A stretch of 64,000 bases of DNA from CAYSEW01 sp964430245 (GCA_964430245.1 CAYSEW010000002.1:1-64000); one strand, 5' to 3'. Shown: positions 8,700-18,175, counted from the stretch's first letter. Numbers and translations are program-made. Notes: generated by a model from the sequence alone, not told the origin.

Positions 8700-10178
8700 T
8701 TAGCGCTCCGTCCTATTCAATCTCCAAGAAGATGGATTACTAGGCAAAAAGACATCATTAGACAAAGATCCATCATTAAAAATAGAAGCTGCAACAGCAC
8801 CAGCCTCAATCTCTAATTCACTTGGACTTAAAATTGATGCTGGATCTTTAAAATAATGATCTACAAAATGGGTGTCAAAATTTCCAGACACAAATGCATC
8901 ATGATTGATTGCGTAATTACAAAACTGAAGTGTTGTTTCCACCCCAACAATATCATAATCATTAATTGCTTTAGTCATCTTAACTATTGCTTCTTCTCTA
9001 TTATTAGCATGTACAATTAATTTTGAGATCATTGGATCGTAATAAATAGGGATATCCATTCCTTCTTCAAATCCATCATCCACTCTTACCCCATCACCTA
9101 AAGGTGCTTTATATACTTTTAAATTACCAACATCGGGTAAAAAGTCATTCAATGGATTTTCAGCATACACCCTAACCTCAATAGAATGTCCATTAATTGA
9201 TAAATCAGATTGATTAAAAGGTAGTTTTTTCCCTCTAGCAACTTCTATCTGTTCTTGAACAATATCTACCCCTGTGATCATTTCAGTTACAGGATGTTCA
9301 ACCTGTAGCCTTGTATTCATCTCTAAAAAATAATAAGCTCCATTATCATATAAAAACTCAACAGTACCTGCGCCAACATATTGACAAGATTCAGCAACTC
9401 TACAGGCTGCTTCTCCCATCTCTTTTCTAAGGGCTGGAGTAAGTATTGAAGAAGGTGCTTCCTCAACAACTTTCTGATGTCTTCTTTGTATAGAACACTC
9501 TCTTTCAAATAAATGAACTACATTCCCATGACTATCTGCTAATACCTGAACCTCTATATGTCTTGGTGAGCCAACATATTTTTCAATAAAAACAGATCCG
9601 TCTCCAAAAGAGCTTTCTGCTTCACTAATGGCTCTTTTCATCTGAGATTCAAACTCATTCGCTTTTTCAACGACCCTCATTCCTTTACCACCACCACCTG
9701 CAGAAGCTTTTATTAATACTGGAAATCCAATTTCTTTTGCGTTTTCAAGTGACTTTTTTACATCTTTAATGGCATGATCTATTCCAGGAACCAGAGGGAT
9801 ATTAAATTCTTTGACAGTTTTTTTTGCAGAAAGTTTATCACCCATTAATTTCATAGAATAAGAAGAAGGACCAATAAAAATCATACCTGACTTTATAGTC
9901 TTTTCTGCAAAAACTCCATTTTCACTTAAAAAGCCATATCCAGGATGAATACCATCTACCTTCCTTTTCAATCCTACTTCTATAATCTTATCATGTATTA
10001 AATAACTCTGATTACTTGGAGAAGGCCCTATGAATTCAGATTCATCAGCATATCTTACAAATGGTGCATCCGAATCAGCCTCAGAATAAACGGCAACTGT
10101 TTTAATTCCCATTTTTTTACAGGTACGCATAATCCTGAGCGCAATTTCACCTCTGTTGGCTATTAATATTTTTTTCAT
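8700..10178 (-). CDS. accC: Biotin carboxylase subunit of an acyl-CoA carboxylase
   Basis: ATP-grasp enzyme that carboxylates the biotin of a carrier protein using bicarbonate and ATP. The N-terminal domain starts KILIANRGEIALRIMRTCKK. The glycine-rich ATP loop is IKASAGGGGKGMRVV (~157-171), and the catalytic segment FLEMNTRLQVEHPVTE (~286-301) is intact. At 492 residues it is about 40 longer than E. coli AccC, and it ends SSWRLNRTER. That longer form is the type found with propionyl- or methylcrotonyl-CoA carboxylases in Bacteroidota. No biotin carrier or carboxyltransferase gene is adjacent; accD lies 25 kb away. Its partner (acetyl- or propionyl-CoA carboxylase) cannot be decided from the window. 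It is 9 bases downstream of folD, so probably co-transcribed. Confidence 0.93.
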   Translation of the reverse strand: MKKILIANRGEIALRIMRTCKKMGIKTVAVYSEADSDAPFVRYADESEFIGPSPSNQSYLIHDKIIEVGLKRKVDGIHPGYGFLSENGVFAEKTIKSGMIFIGPSSYSMKLMGDKLSAKKTVKEFNIPLVPGIDHAIKDVKKSLENAKEIGFPVLIKASAGGGGKGMRVVEKANEFESQMKRAISEAESSFGDGSVFIEKYVGSPRHIEVQVLADSHGNVVHLFERECSIQRRHQKVVEEAPSSILTPALRKEMGEAACRVAESCQYVGAGTVEFLYDNGAYYFLEMNTRLQVEHPVTEMITGVDIVQEQIEVARGKKLPFNQSDLSINGHSIEVRVYAENPLNDFLPDVGNLKVYKAPLGDGVRVDDGFEEGMDIPIYYDPMISKLIVHANNREEAIVKMTKAINDYDIVGVETTLQFCNYAINHDAFVSGNFDTHFVDHYFKDPASILSPSELEIEAGAVAASIFNDGSLSNDVFLPSNPSSWRLNRTER

Positions 10179-10187
10179 AAATAAAAT

Positions 10188-11060
10188 TTATTTACCCTGA
10201 GCTGCTTTTAAGGTATTCATTAATAACGAAGCAATAGTCATTGGCCCTACACCTCCAGGAACAGGAGTAATAAATGAAACTTTTTCAGATACTTCATCAA
10301 ACTTAACATCTCCTTTTAATCTAAACCCTCTTTTTGCAGATGGATCTTCAATTCTATGAATACCAACATCAATGACTACAGCTCCATCTTTGACCATGTC
10401 AGCTGTAATAAATTCAGGTTTTCCTATAGCAACAATTAAGATATCTGCCTCTTTTGTAATTGAAGTGATGTCCTTTGTTCTACTATGAGTTAATGTAACA
10501 GTTGCATTGCCTGGATTGTCTTTTCTAGACATAAGAATACTCATAGGTGATCCTACAATATGACTCCTACCTACAACTACACAGTTTTTACCACTTGTTT
10601 CTATGTTATATCTTTTTAACAATTCAACAATTCCATTAGGAGTAGCTGGTAAATAAGTAGGTAAACCCAGTGCCATTCTTCCTACATTCTGAGGATGAAA
10701 CCCATCAACATCTTTATCTGGAGAAATTGCCAATGTAACAGCAGTCTCATCTATATGATCTGGTAAAGGAAGCTGTACTATAAATCCATCGATATCCAGA
10801 TCATTATTTAAATCTGCAATTTTATTAAGCAACTCTTCCTGAGTTGTTGAAGAGGACATCCTTATTAAAGAAGACTTATATCCGATTCTTTCACATGCCT
10901 TTACTTTAGCATTTACATATGTAACACTAGCACCATCTTCACCCACTAATACTGCTGCCAAATGAGGGATTCTACCTCCATCACTTTTGATTTTATTTAC
11001 TTCAACTGAAAGCTCTTCTTGAATTTGAAGAGAAGTTTGTTTTCCATCTATTATTTGCAT
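10188..11060 (-). CDS. folD: Bifunctional methylenetetrahydrofolate dehydrogenase/cyclohydrolase
   Basis: Cytoplasmic one-carbon enzyme that interconverts 5,10-methylene-THF and 10-formyl-THF via the methenyl form, using NADP. The 290-residue length is typical. The catalytic Tyr and Lys are in SVTYVNAKVKACERIG (~46-61). The nucleotide-binding segment is VVGRSHIVGSPMSILM, and the family signature PVPGGVGPMTIASLLMNT is at the C-terminus. It sits between ffh (41 bases upstream) and accC (9 bases downstream) on the same strand. In E. coli only the bifunctional form exists, and the same is presumed here. Confidence 0.97.
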   Translation of the reverse strand: MQIIDGKQTSLQIQEELSVEVNKIKSDGGRIPHLAAVLVGEDGASVTYVNAKVKACERIGYKSSLIRMSSSTTQEELLNKIADLNNDLDIDGFIVQLPLPDHIDETAVTLAISPDKDVDGFHPQNVGRMALGLPTYLPATPNGIVELLKRYNIETSGKNCVVVGRSHIVGSPMSILMSRKDNPGNATVTLTHSRTKDITSITKEADILIVAIGKPEFITADMVKDGAVVIDVGIHRIEDPSAKRGFRLKGDVKFDEVSEKVSFITPVPGGVGPMTIASLLMNTLKAAQGK

Positions 11061-11101
11061 GATTCAAAAATTAATAAGGATATAAAAATAATTAAATCTA
11101 A

Positions 11102-12445
11102 TTAAGGCATCTTTCCACCCATTTGTTTGAACTGACGCATCATATTCATCATGTTCTTTTTATTACTCATGAGCTTCATCATTTTCTTGGTTTGCTCAAA
11201 TTGCTTCATTAACTTATTTACCTCCTGTAAAGTAGTTCCACTTCCTGCTGCCAGTCTATTTCTTCTACTATGATTGATTAATTGAGGATTTGATCTTTCT
11301 TTAGGAGTCATTGAATCGATAATTGCCATAATAGGAACAAAAGCATTCTCATCAACTTCTTGATCCTTAACTGCTTTTTTCATTCCAGGAATCATTCCTA
11401 CAATATCTTTAACACTTCCCATTTTCTTTACCTGCAATATCTGATCTCGAAAGTCATTAAAATCAAATTGATTCTTTTTGATCTTTTTATGTAGCTTTTT
11501 GGCCTCTTCCTCATCAAATTGTTCCTGAGCTCTTTCAACCAATGAAACCACATCCCCCATTCCTAAAATACGATCTGCCATTCTATCTGGATAGAAAAGG
11601 TCAATAGCATCCATTTTTTCTCCAGTACCTATAAATTTAATAGGTTTATTGACAACTGACTTTATAGAAATGGCAGCACCCCCTCTAGTATCACCATCTA
11701 GTTTAGTTAAAACAACACCATCAAAATCAACTCTTTCATTAAATGCTTTTGCAGTATTTACTGCATCTTGACCTGTCATAGAATCTACTACAAATAAAGT
11801 TTCAGAAGGTCTAATCTTATTTTTAATGTTCTCAATTTCCTGCATCATTTTTTCATCTACCGCTAAACGACCAGCAGTATCTACTATAACAACATTAAAA
11901 CCATTTTGCTTGGCATAACTTATTGCGTTCTGAGCAATGGAAACAGGGTCTTTATTATCCTTATCAGAATAAACCTCTACTCCTATAGACTCTCCAACAA
12001 CATGCAGCTGATCAATAGCAGCAGGCCGGTAAACATCACAAGCAACTAATAAAGGTTTTTTTCCTTTTTTGTTTTTTAGGTAATATCCGAGTTTTCCTGA
12101 AAAAGTAGTTTTACCAGAACCTTGCAATCCAGACATTAATATAACTCCAGGATTGCCCTGTATATTGATGTCTTCTTTTTCTTCTCCCATCAAGTTAACC
12201 AGCTCAGCATGAGTGATCTTGATCAATAATTGACCTGGAGAAATAGAATTCAATACATTTTGACCTAAAGCTTTTTCTTTAACATTATTAGAGAACTCTT
12301 TAGCTGTTTTAAAGTTAACATCTGCCTCAAGTAAAGCCCTTCTAACTTCTTTTAAAGTTTCTGCCACATTGATCTCAGTTATCTGACCATGCCCCTTGAG
12401 TACCTTAAAAGCTCTGTCAAACTTATCGGATAAATTTTCAAACAT
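11102..12445 (-). CDS. ffh: Signal recognition particle protein Ffh
   Basis: GTPase that binds 4.5S RNA and signal sequences of nascent membrane proteins and docks with FtsY. The 447 residues show the N domain (1-~85), and a G domain with GLQGSGKTTFSGKLGYYL, DVYRPAAIDQL, DTAGR and TKLDGDTRGGAAISI. The C-terminal M domain begins near residue 325. Its end is very rich in methionine (MKLMSNKKNMMNMMRQFK), the signal-sequence groove. Length and domain order are standard. A consensus -7 promoter element lies about 21 bases upstream of the ATG. The gene is the likely first member of an ffh-folD-accC transcript. Confidence 0.98.
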   Translation of the reverse strand: MFENLSDKFDRAFKVLKGHGQITEINVAETLKEVRRALLEADVNFKTAKEFSNNVKEKALGQNVLNSISPGQLLIKITHAELVNLMGEEKEDINIQGNPGVILMSGLQGSGKTTFSGKLGYYLKNKKGKKPLLVACDVYRPAAIDQLHVVGESIGVEVYSDKDNKDPVSIAQNAISYAKQNGFNVVIVDTAGRLAVDEKMMQEIENIKNKIRPSETLFVVDSMTGQDAVNTAKAFNERVDFDGVVLTKLDGDTRGGAAISIKSVVNKPIKFIGTGEKMDAIDLFYPDRMADRILGMGDVVSLVERAQEQFDEEEAKKLHKKIKKNQFDFNDFRDQILQVKKMGSVKDIVGMIPGMKKAVKDQEVDENAFVPIMAIIDSMTPKERSNPQLINHSRRNRLAAGSGTTLQEVNKLMKQFEQTKKMMKLMSNKKNMMNMMRQFKQMGGKMP

Positions 12446-12465
12446 CTTTTTAATTATTTAATGTG

Positions 12466-12473
12466 CAAAGATA
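12466..12473 (-). promoter_or_regulatory. -7 promoter element of ffh
   Basis: The minus strand reads TATCTTTG, followed by CAC, a perfect match to TAnnTTTG. It lies 21 bases upstream of the ffh ATG. A clear -33 TTTG is not seen, only a T-rich stretch at about the right distance. Confidence 0.5.
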
Positions 12474-12544
12474 AAAATCAATTCCTTTGAAAAAAGTCCT
12501 ATCTATTTATACTTTCGTTATACCATCAATTATCTAACAAAACA

Positions 12545-13534
12545 TTGCCAAACTCTCTCATCTCTATAATAATGCCAGTAAAGAATGCTGGTGAATATTT
12601 AAAAGAATCAATTGACTCTATTTTAAATCAAACTTATTCAAACTGGCAATTGATTATCATCAACGATCATTCGAATGACAACTCATTAAACATTGTAAAG
12701 GAATACGCAAAATCATATCCAAACATCTTAATTAAAGAAAATAAAGAACAAGGAATTATTCCTGCTTTAAGATGCGGACTAAATGTTGCAAAAGGCCAAT
12801 ACATTACAAGAATGGATGCAGATGACATTATGGACAAAAACAAGCTTTTATATCTATATCGAGCACTAGAAAATAAAGGCAGGGGTTGGCTTTCGACAGG
12901 ATTTGTAAAATATTTTGCATCAGATAAGTTATTGAATGAAGGTTATAAAAAATACGAAAACTGGCTCAATCAATTGACTGCAAAAAACAATAACTTTAGC
13001 GAGATCTATAAAGAATGTGTGATCCCTTCCCCATGCTGGATGATGCTTAAAGAAGATCTTTATTCAATAGGAGGATTTGATGCAGACATATATCCAGAAG
13101 ACTACGATCTTGCTTTTAGAATGTATTCCAATAAATTAAAAATAGCAGGTGTAAATAAAACTATTCATCATTGGAGAGATTATCCTGAAAGGACTTCAAG
13201 AAATGACCCCAACTACCTAAACAACACTTTTGCAGAAATAAAAACTAACTATTTTATAAAAAACGATTATAAGTCAACGAAAACATTAATATTATGGGGA
13301 GCAGGAAAAAAAGGTAAACAAATAGCTAAGGTATTAATTAATGAAAAAATAAATTTTAGCTGGGTTACTGATAATCCAAAAAAAATCAATAAAACTATTT
13401 ATGATCAAAAAATAATTAACTCTGATATTTTAAAAGAAATAAAAGATATTCAGGTTATTATTGCTATATCTTCTAAAGATTTCAATCCATTTCTACACAT
13501 TAAAGACCCAGGTATTATATTTTACTTTTGTTAA
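12545..13534 (+). CDS. Family 2 glycosyltransferase with C-terminal Rossmann-like domain
   Basis: GT-A fold glycosyltransferase (GT2). The first strand and nucleotide-binding loop are SIIMPVKNAGEYLKESIDSI (7-26). The DxD-type metal/nucleotide motif is DADD (91-94), and the acidic base region is YPEDYDLA (183-190). The start is a TTG at 12545, because the first in-frame ATG would remove the leading beta strand. After residue ~245 comes an extra ~85-residue part, KTLILWGAGKKGKQIAKVL. It has a glycine-rich GAGKKGK motif like a Rossmann nucleotide-binding fold and continues with alternating strands to the C-terminus. Such tails occur in some Bacteroidota GT2 proteins; the role is unknown. It stands alone, divergent from ffh, so the sugar acceptor cannot be inferred. 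Confidence 0.85.
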   Translation: MPNSLISIIMPVKNAGEYLKESIDSILNQTYSNWQLIIINDHSNDNSLNIVKEYAKSYPNILIKENKEQGIIPALRCGLNVAKGQYITRMDADDIMDKNKLLYLYRALENKGRGWLSTGFVKYFASDKLLNEGYKKYENWLNQLTAKNNNFSEIYKECVIPSPCWMMLKEDLYSIGGFDADIYPEDYDLAFRMYSNKLKIAGVNKTIHHWRDYPERTSRNDPNYLNNTFAEIKTNYFIKNDYKSTKTLILWGAGKKGKQIAKVLINEKINFSWVTDNPKKINKTIYDQKIINSDILKEIKDIQVIIAISSKDFNPFLHIKDPGIIFYFC

Positions 13535-13557
13535 TCCATATAGCTATTATATAATTA

Positions 13558-13565
13558 TATATTTG
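13558..13565 (+). promoter_or_regulatory. -7 promoter element before the DUF4412-like pair
   Basis: TATATTTG matches TAnnTTTG and lies 35 bases before the TTG start at 13601. An AAAGGAT sequence near 13583 resembles a weak ribosome binding site. No well-spaced -33 TTTG is evident. Confidence 0.4.
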
Positions 13566-13600
13566 TAATTAAATATCAAATTAAAAGGATTAAATAACTC

Positions 13601-14296
13601 TTGAAAAAACTTATTCTACAACTTACAACCTTATTTTTATTGATATTCACACTTAACTCTTGTAGTTCTGAAAATGAAAATCAAGGAATTATAGAATATA
13701 ATATTTCATATCCTGTAAAAAACTACAATAGGTCATTAGAAATGTTTTTACCAAAAACAATGACAATGACCTACAAAAACAATGTATACAAAAATGAGGT
13801 TTCAACTTCAATGTTTAAATCCATAATGATCTCCGATTGTAATAAAAAACAAATGACGATGATCTTAAACTATGGAAAGGACTTAAACATCTACACTACA
13901 TTGAACGAAAAAGAAACTAAAAAATGGCTTGAATCATTTCCTGAACTTGATTACATAACATCCTATCATAAAGAAGAATTAATAGGGTTTAGTTGCTTTA
14001 AGCATTATGGAGTATATGAAAATTTAGAAGATGGACATGACGTAGAGATTATTGAAAGTACAGATATTCCAATAATAAACAGTAATTGGTGTAATCAATA
14101 TCACCAATTTAAAGGTGTTCTTCTCGGATATGAAATACAACAATATGGAATGAATATGAAATTAACTGCAAAATCTATCAAACAAAATAAATCAATTCCT
14201 GATTCTGTTTTTGATATACCAAAAAATCACCAAGAAGTAAGTTTGGAAAGGTTTTTGAAAGAGATGGAAATTATATTCTCTTTAATACTTAATTAA
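13601..14296 (+). CDS. DUF4412-like lipoprotein
   Basis: A 231-residue exported lipoprotein: hydrophobic signal followed by a lipobox ending LNSC (Cys21). The mature part begins with an IIEYNISYP strand. It then alternates short beta strands, resembling the downstream gene product: both have a T-M-containing stretch, an IxGxxCxK/H motif (LIGFSCFKHYGVY here) and a late YGMNMKLTAKSI / QGMTMKIKAISV segment. This is the DUF4412-type fold, distantly LolA-like, seen in many Bacteroidota envelope proteins; no activity is known. The start codon is TTG, preceded by AAAGGAT. The stop is 12 bases before the paralogue, so the two are probably co-transcribed. Confidence 0.7.
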   Translation: MKKLILQLTTLFLLIFTLNSCSSENENQGIIEYNISYPVKNYNRSLEMFLPKTMTMTYKNNVYKNEVSTSMFKSIMISDCNKKQMTMILNYGKDLNIYTTLNEKETKKWLESFPELDYITSYHKEELIGFSCFKHYGVYENLEDGHDVEIIESTDIPIINSNWCNQYHQFKGVLLGYEIQQYGMNMKLTAKSIKQNKSIPDSVFDIPKNHQEVSLERFLKEMEIIFSLILN

Positions 14297-14308
14297 AACA
14301 ACCTAATT

Positions 14309-14959
14309 ATGAAAAAAAATATTTTAATTCTTATCCTGTCCTTAACTACCCTCCCATTCATTGCACAAGATTTTTCTGGAAAAATAACTTTCGAAATCGA
14401 TTATGACCTTCCAGAAGCAATGGAACCTCAACGCTCAATGCTTCCTACAGAAATGATAACTCACATTGGAAAACAACATAGTAAAGTAATTCAAAACACC
14501 ATGCTAGGTGAACAGATTACAATTATCAATTTTAAAACAAAGATAACTACAAGTCTTATTAACCTAATGGGACAGAAAATAGCCATTGAAATGGGAGACA
14601 TTTTTGAATCATCTGAAAATTCAAATAAACCAACAATTGAATATATTGATGACTCAAAAACAATAGCAGGATATGAATGCAAAAAAGCAATCTATACTAT
14701 TACAACTACAACTGATGATATTGATGAAAAGATTGCTACTGAAATATACTATAGCCCTGAAATACCTGCTCAATCTAATCACCAATTCAAAGACCTTAAA
14801 GGATTACCTTTAGAATACAGCGTCACAACCCAGGGAATGACCATGAAAATAAAAGCCATAAGTGTAACAAAAGAAAAATACACCAAAAAGGTTTTTGAGA
14901 TTCCATCGGATTATGAAAAAATGACCATGGAAGAATTTCAAAAGATGATGGGTCAATAA
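14309..14959 (+). CDS. DUF4412-like periplasmic protein
   Basis: A 216-residue protein with an N-terminal signal peptide (cleavage expected after PFIAQ, residue ~20). FSGKITFEIDYDLPE opens the mature domain, IAGYECKKAIYTI lies mid-protein, and QGMTMKIKAISVTK and YEKMTMEEFQKMMG close it. This is the DUF4412 pattern. It is a diverged tandem copy of the lipoprotein directly upstream (12-base gap), but this copy lacks a lipobox Cys and so should be soluble in the periplasm. One copy membrane-bound and one free suggests they share or pass on a ligand; that is inference. ftsK begins 92 bases further on. Confidence 0.72.
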   Translation: MKKNILILILSLTTLPFIAQDFSGKITFEIDYDLPEAMEPQRSMLPTEMITHIGKQHSKVIQNTMLGEQITIINFKTKITTSLINLMGQKIAIEMGDIFESSENSNKPTIEYIDDSKTIAGYECKKAIYTITTTTDDIDEKIATEIYYSPEIPAQSNHQFKDLKGLPLEYSVTTQGMTMKIKAISVTKEKYTKKVFEIPSDYEKMTMEEFQKMMGQ

Positions 14960-15034
14960 AATTAATTCTCTTTTCTAACATAGAATAGTTAACAATACGA
15001 ATAAAGTACACCTCTATTTCTTTATGTGAAAAGT

Positions 15035-15042
15035 TATTTTTG
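15035..15042 (+). promoter_or_regulatory. -7 promoter element close to ftsK
   Basis: TATTTTTG matches TAnnTTTG but ends only 9 bases before the ftsK ATG. If used, the transcript would have almost no 5' leader. T-rich DNA makes a chance match possible. Confidence 0.35.
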
Positions 15043-15051
15043 TTTTAATCA

Positions 15052-17523
15052 ATGAAACAAAATCATAACACATATAAAAAACCCAAGTCCAAGAAGAGTA
15101 AAAAGAAGAAAAAAAACAACTCTTTCAATAATTTCTTAAAAGGGGTAATTGTTTTTTTTAGATCTTTTTACAATACACTCAAAGATGAAAGGTTCCATAA
15201 AACACTTGGTTTACTATTAATACTTACTGGGATTTATTTATTCATTGCTTTTACTTCTTATTTATTTACATGGGAAAAAGACCATAGTGAGGTATTCAAC
15301 AATAGGAATATTTGGGATTTCTTATTTAACTATGAACCCGAAAAACCTATTGAAAATTGGTTAGGCAAACTAGGTGCTTTTACTGCTAATAAATTCATGA
15401 AGATCTGGTTTGGAATCGCTTCTTATTTATTTGTTTTTCTATCTATTGTTATTGGACTAAGAGTATTGTTTAAAATCAAGGTGCTATCAATCATTAAATC
15501 ATTAAAAATAAGTGCCCTTGGATTAATCTGGTTCAGCATGACGTTTGCCTTTATATTTCAAGGGAATGAGCTTGACTATATGGGTGGACATTATGGTAAA
15601 TATATTATTGATTTTCTTACAGGCATAGCTGGTAATATTGGCGCTGGATTTTTCATCCTATTCTCTGGAATAATATGTGTAATAATCTTATTCAATCCAT
15701 CTTTTACTTTTATTGAAAAATTATTTCAGAAAAAAGAATCCACAGAAGATGACCTAATTGAAAATGATTTCACAGCAGTTAATCCAATTACAGAAGAGGA
15801 GATCATTAATGAAAAAGAATCTGAACCAATTGATCTTACTGAAGAAATAATTAGTGAAACAGTTATTAATGAAGAAAGCTCTATAGACAACAATGAAGAA
15901 TTAAAAGTAGATAATGACAAAGAGAAAGATGACGAATTTTCTGTAGAAGTTGGAAAAGAGGAAGAACTACTCACAGATGAAGATATTGACAAAAAAGTAA
16001 AAGAATTTGGTGAATTTGACCCAAAATTAGATCTTTCACAGTATCAGCTACCTTCAATAGACCTTCTATTCAACCATGGTGATGGAAATATTAGTGTAGA
16101 TGAAGAAGAATTAGAAAGAAATAAAAACAAGATCATTGAAACGCTTAGTAACTACAAGATCAATATTTCTAAGATCAAAGCTACTATAGGCCCTACTGTC
16201 ACCCTTTATGAGATTGTCCCTGCTGCTGGTGTAAGAATATCAAAGATTAAAAATTTAGAAGACGATATTGCATTAAGTCTTGCTGCTTTAGGAATTAGAA
16301 TAATAGCACCCATGCCAGGTAAAGGAACTGTCGGTATTGAAGTGCCTAATTCCAACCCTGACATAGTTGCAATGAGAGCGTTGATAGCGTCTGATAAATT
16401 TCAAAATTCCGACCTTGAATTACCTGTTGCACTAGGAAAAACCATTTCTAATGAATCTTTCATTACAGACCTAACCAAAATGCCACATCTACTTATGGCT
16501 GGCGCTACTGGTCAAGGAAAATCTGTTGGTTTAAATGCTATATTGGTTTCTCTATTATTTAAAAAGCACCCCTCTCAAGTTAAATTTGTTTTAATTGACC
16601 CTAAAAAAGTAGAGCTAACAATTTATAACAAAATAGAAAGACACTTTTTAGCTAAGCTACCAGATGAAGAAGAAGCCATCATTACAGATACTAAAAAGGT
16701 GGTTACTACTCTAAATAGCTTATGTGTTGAAATGGAAGCTAGGTATGAGCTACTAAAAAATGCAACGGTTAGAACGATAAAAGAATACAATCAAAAATTT
16801 ATTAAACGAAAGCTAAATCCTGAAAAAGGACATAGGTACCTCCCTTATATTGTACTAGTAGTTGATGAATTTGCTGATTTAATCATGACGGCTGGAAAGG
16901 AAATTGAAAGTCCGGTAGCACGTATAGCTCAACTAGCTCGAGCTATAGGTATTCATTTGATAATCGCTACTCAAAGGCCTTCAGTAAACGTAATCACAGG
17001 TACCATTAAAGCTAATTTCCCTGCTAGAATAGCATTTAGGGTTACTTCCAAGATCGACTCTAGAACTATATTAGATTCTGGAGGTGCAGATCAGCTAATT
17101 GGAAGAGGTGACATGTTATTTTCTTCAGGTAGCGACATTATAAGGCTGCAATGTGGGTTTGTGGATACTCCTGAAGTTGATAAAATCAATGAATTTATAG
17201 GATCTCAAAAAGGATACCCAGATGCATTACTCCTACCTGAATATATAGATGAAGCTAATGAGGTCAGAGAAATTGATGATGACCTTGATTCATTATTTGA
17301 ACAAGCTGCTGAAGTAATAGTTAATCATCAACAAGGGTCAGCTTCATTACTCCAAAGAAAACTTAAATTGGGATATAATCGAGCAGGAAGAATAATTGAT
17401 CAACTAGAGGCGACTGGTATAATAGGACCTCACAGAGGGAGTAAAGCTAGAGAAGTACTTGTTTCTGATATTCTATCTTTGGAACAGTTTTTGGAAGACC
17501 TAAGGTCACAAGGGAAATTATAA
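15052..17523 (+). CDS. ftsK: DNA translocase FtsK
   Basis: Septum-located DNA pump that clears the chromosome terminus and activates XerCD. The 823 residues begin with a Lys-rich cytoplasmic start. Four membrane helices follow (~residues 48-225), then a Glu/Asp-rich linker (~225-330) and the motor. Walker A is GATGQGKSVGLNAIL (~484) and Walker B is LVVDEFADLI (~602). The C-terminal gamma winged helix (~755-823) includes GSASLLQRKLKLGYNRAG and ends in KAREVLVSD; it should read KOPS-like polar sequences. Length and order are normal for Bacteroidota FtsK. lolA follows after 10 bases, a common arrangement in this phylum. Confidence 0.97.
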   Translation: MKQNHNTYKKPKSKKSKKKKKNNSFNNFLKGVIVFFRSFYNTLKDERFHKTLGLLLILTGIYLFIAFTSYLFTWEKDHSEVFNNRNIWDFLFNYEPEKPIENWLGKLGAFTANKFMKIWFGIASYLFVFLSIVIGLRVLFKIKVLSIIKSLKISALGLIWFSMTFAFIFQGNELDYMGGHYGKYIIDFLTGIAGNIGAGFFILFSGIICVIILFNPSFTFIEKLFQKKESTEDDLIENDFTAVNPITEEEIINEKESEPIDLTEEIISETVINEESSIDNNEELKVDNDKEKDDEFSVEVGKEEELLTDEDIDKKVKEFGEFDPKLDLSQYQLPSIDLLFNHGDGNISVDEEELERNKNKIIETLSNYKINISKIKATIGPTVTLYEIVPAAGVRISKIKNLEDDIALSLAALGIRIIAPMPGKGTVGIEVPNSNPDIVAMRALIASDKFQNSDLELPVALGKTISNESFITDLTKMPHLLMAGATGQGKSVGLNAILVSLLFKKHPSQVKFVLIDPKKVELTIYNKIERHFLAKLPDEEEAIITDTKKVVTTLNSLCVEMEARYELLKNATVRTIKEYNQKFIKRKLNPEKGHRYLPYIVLVVDEFADLIMTAGKEIESPVARIAQLARAIGIHLIIATQRPSVNVITGTIKANFPARIAFRVTSKIDSRTILDSGGADQLIGRGDMLFSSGSDIIRLQCGFVDTPEVDKINEFIGSQKGYPDALLLPEYIDEANEVREIDDDLDSLFEQAAEVIVNHQQGSASLLQRKLKLGYNRAGRIIDQLEATGIIGPHRGSKAREVLVSDILSLEQFLEDLRSQGKL

Positions 17524-17533
17524 ACTTATCATT

Positions 17534-18175
17534 ATGAAAAATCTACTTATTATATTCATTTTAAATTTAATTAGCTACCCATTTTTTAGTCAGGAAAATG
17601 ACCAAAAAGGCGTTGACATACTAACTATGATAGGTGATGAAACAAAATCATACACCAACATGAAAATAAAATTCGATCTTAATATTAAAAGTCCAGAGAT
17701 CAATGAAACCCAGTCTGGAACGGCTTATACAGAAAGTAATAACTTTTATTACGAAACTGATGATCGTGAAGTAATCTCAGATGGAGAATCTGTATGGACC
17801 TACATGAATAGTGATAATGAATGCTACATAGATGACATAGAAGATCTTTCTGAAGGAATAAACCCATCAGAGATCATGACTATTTGGGAAAACAACTTCA
17901 AAATAAAATACATTGATGGTAATAAAGAAGACGATGGGCTTATTCATCAAATTAAATTATATCCAGTCAATACAAAGGAAAGTAAATACCATACAATCAT
18001 CCTAAGAGTGAATGAAACAAAAAAACAAATAGAAAGTGCAGCCATTAAAACAAAAGATGGAATGACTATGAAATTCAGTATAAAAAGCTTAACGCCTAAT
18101 ACTGAAATAAATGCTTCTGTATTTAAATGGAATCCTAATAAATATCCAGATGTTGAAGAGATCGATAACAGATGA
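17534..18175 (+). CDS. lolA: Outer-membrane lipoprotein carrier protein LolA-like
   Basis: Periplasmic chaperone that takes lipoproteins from the LolCDE transporter across the periplasm. It has 213 residues with a signal peptide ending YPFFSQ. The mature protein shows the LolA pattern: LTMIGDETKSYTNMKIKF (~30-47), then GTAYTESNNFYYETDDREVI with VISDGESVWTYMNS. It starts 10 bases after ftsK on the same strand. Its TGA stop directly abuts the recN stop on the other strand, so that TGATCA (18173-18178) holds both. No LolB is expected in this phylum. Confidence 0.9.
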   Translation: MKNLLIIFILNLISYPFFSQENDQKGVDILTMIGDETKSYTNMKIKFDLNIKSPEINETQSGTAYTESNNFYYETDDREVISDGESVWTYMNSDNECYIDDIEDLSEGINPSEIMTIWENNFKIKYIDGNKEDDGLIHQIKLYPVNTKESKYHTIILRVNETKKQIESAAIKTKDGMTMKFSIKSLTPNTEINASVFKWNPNKYPDVEEIDNR

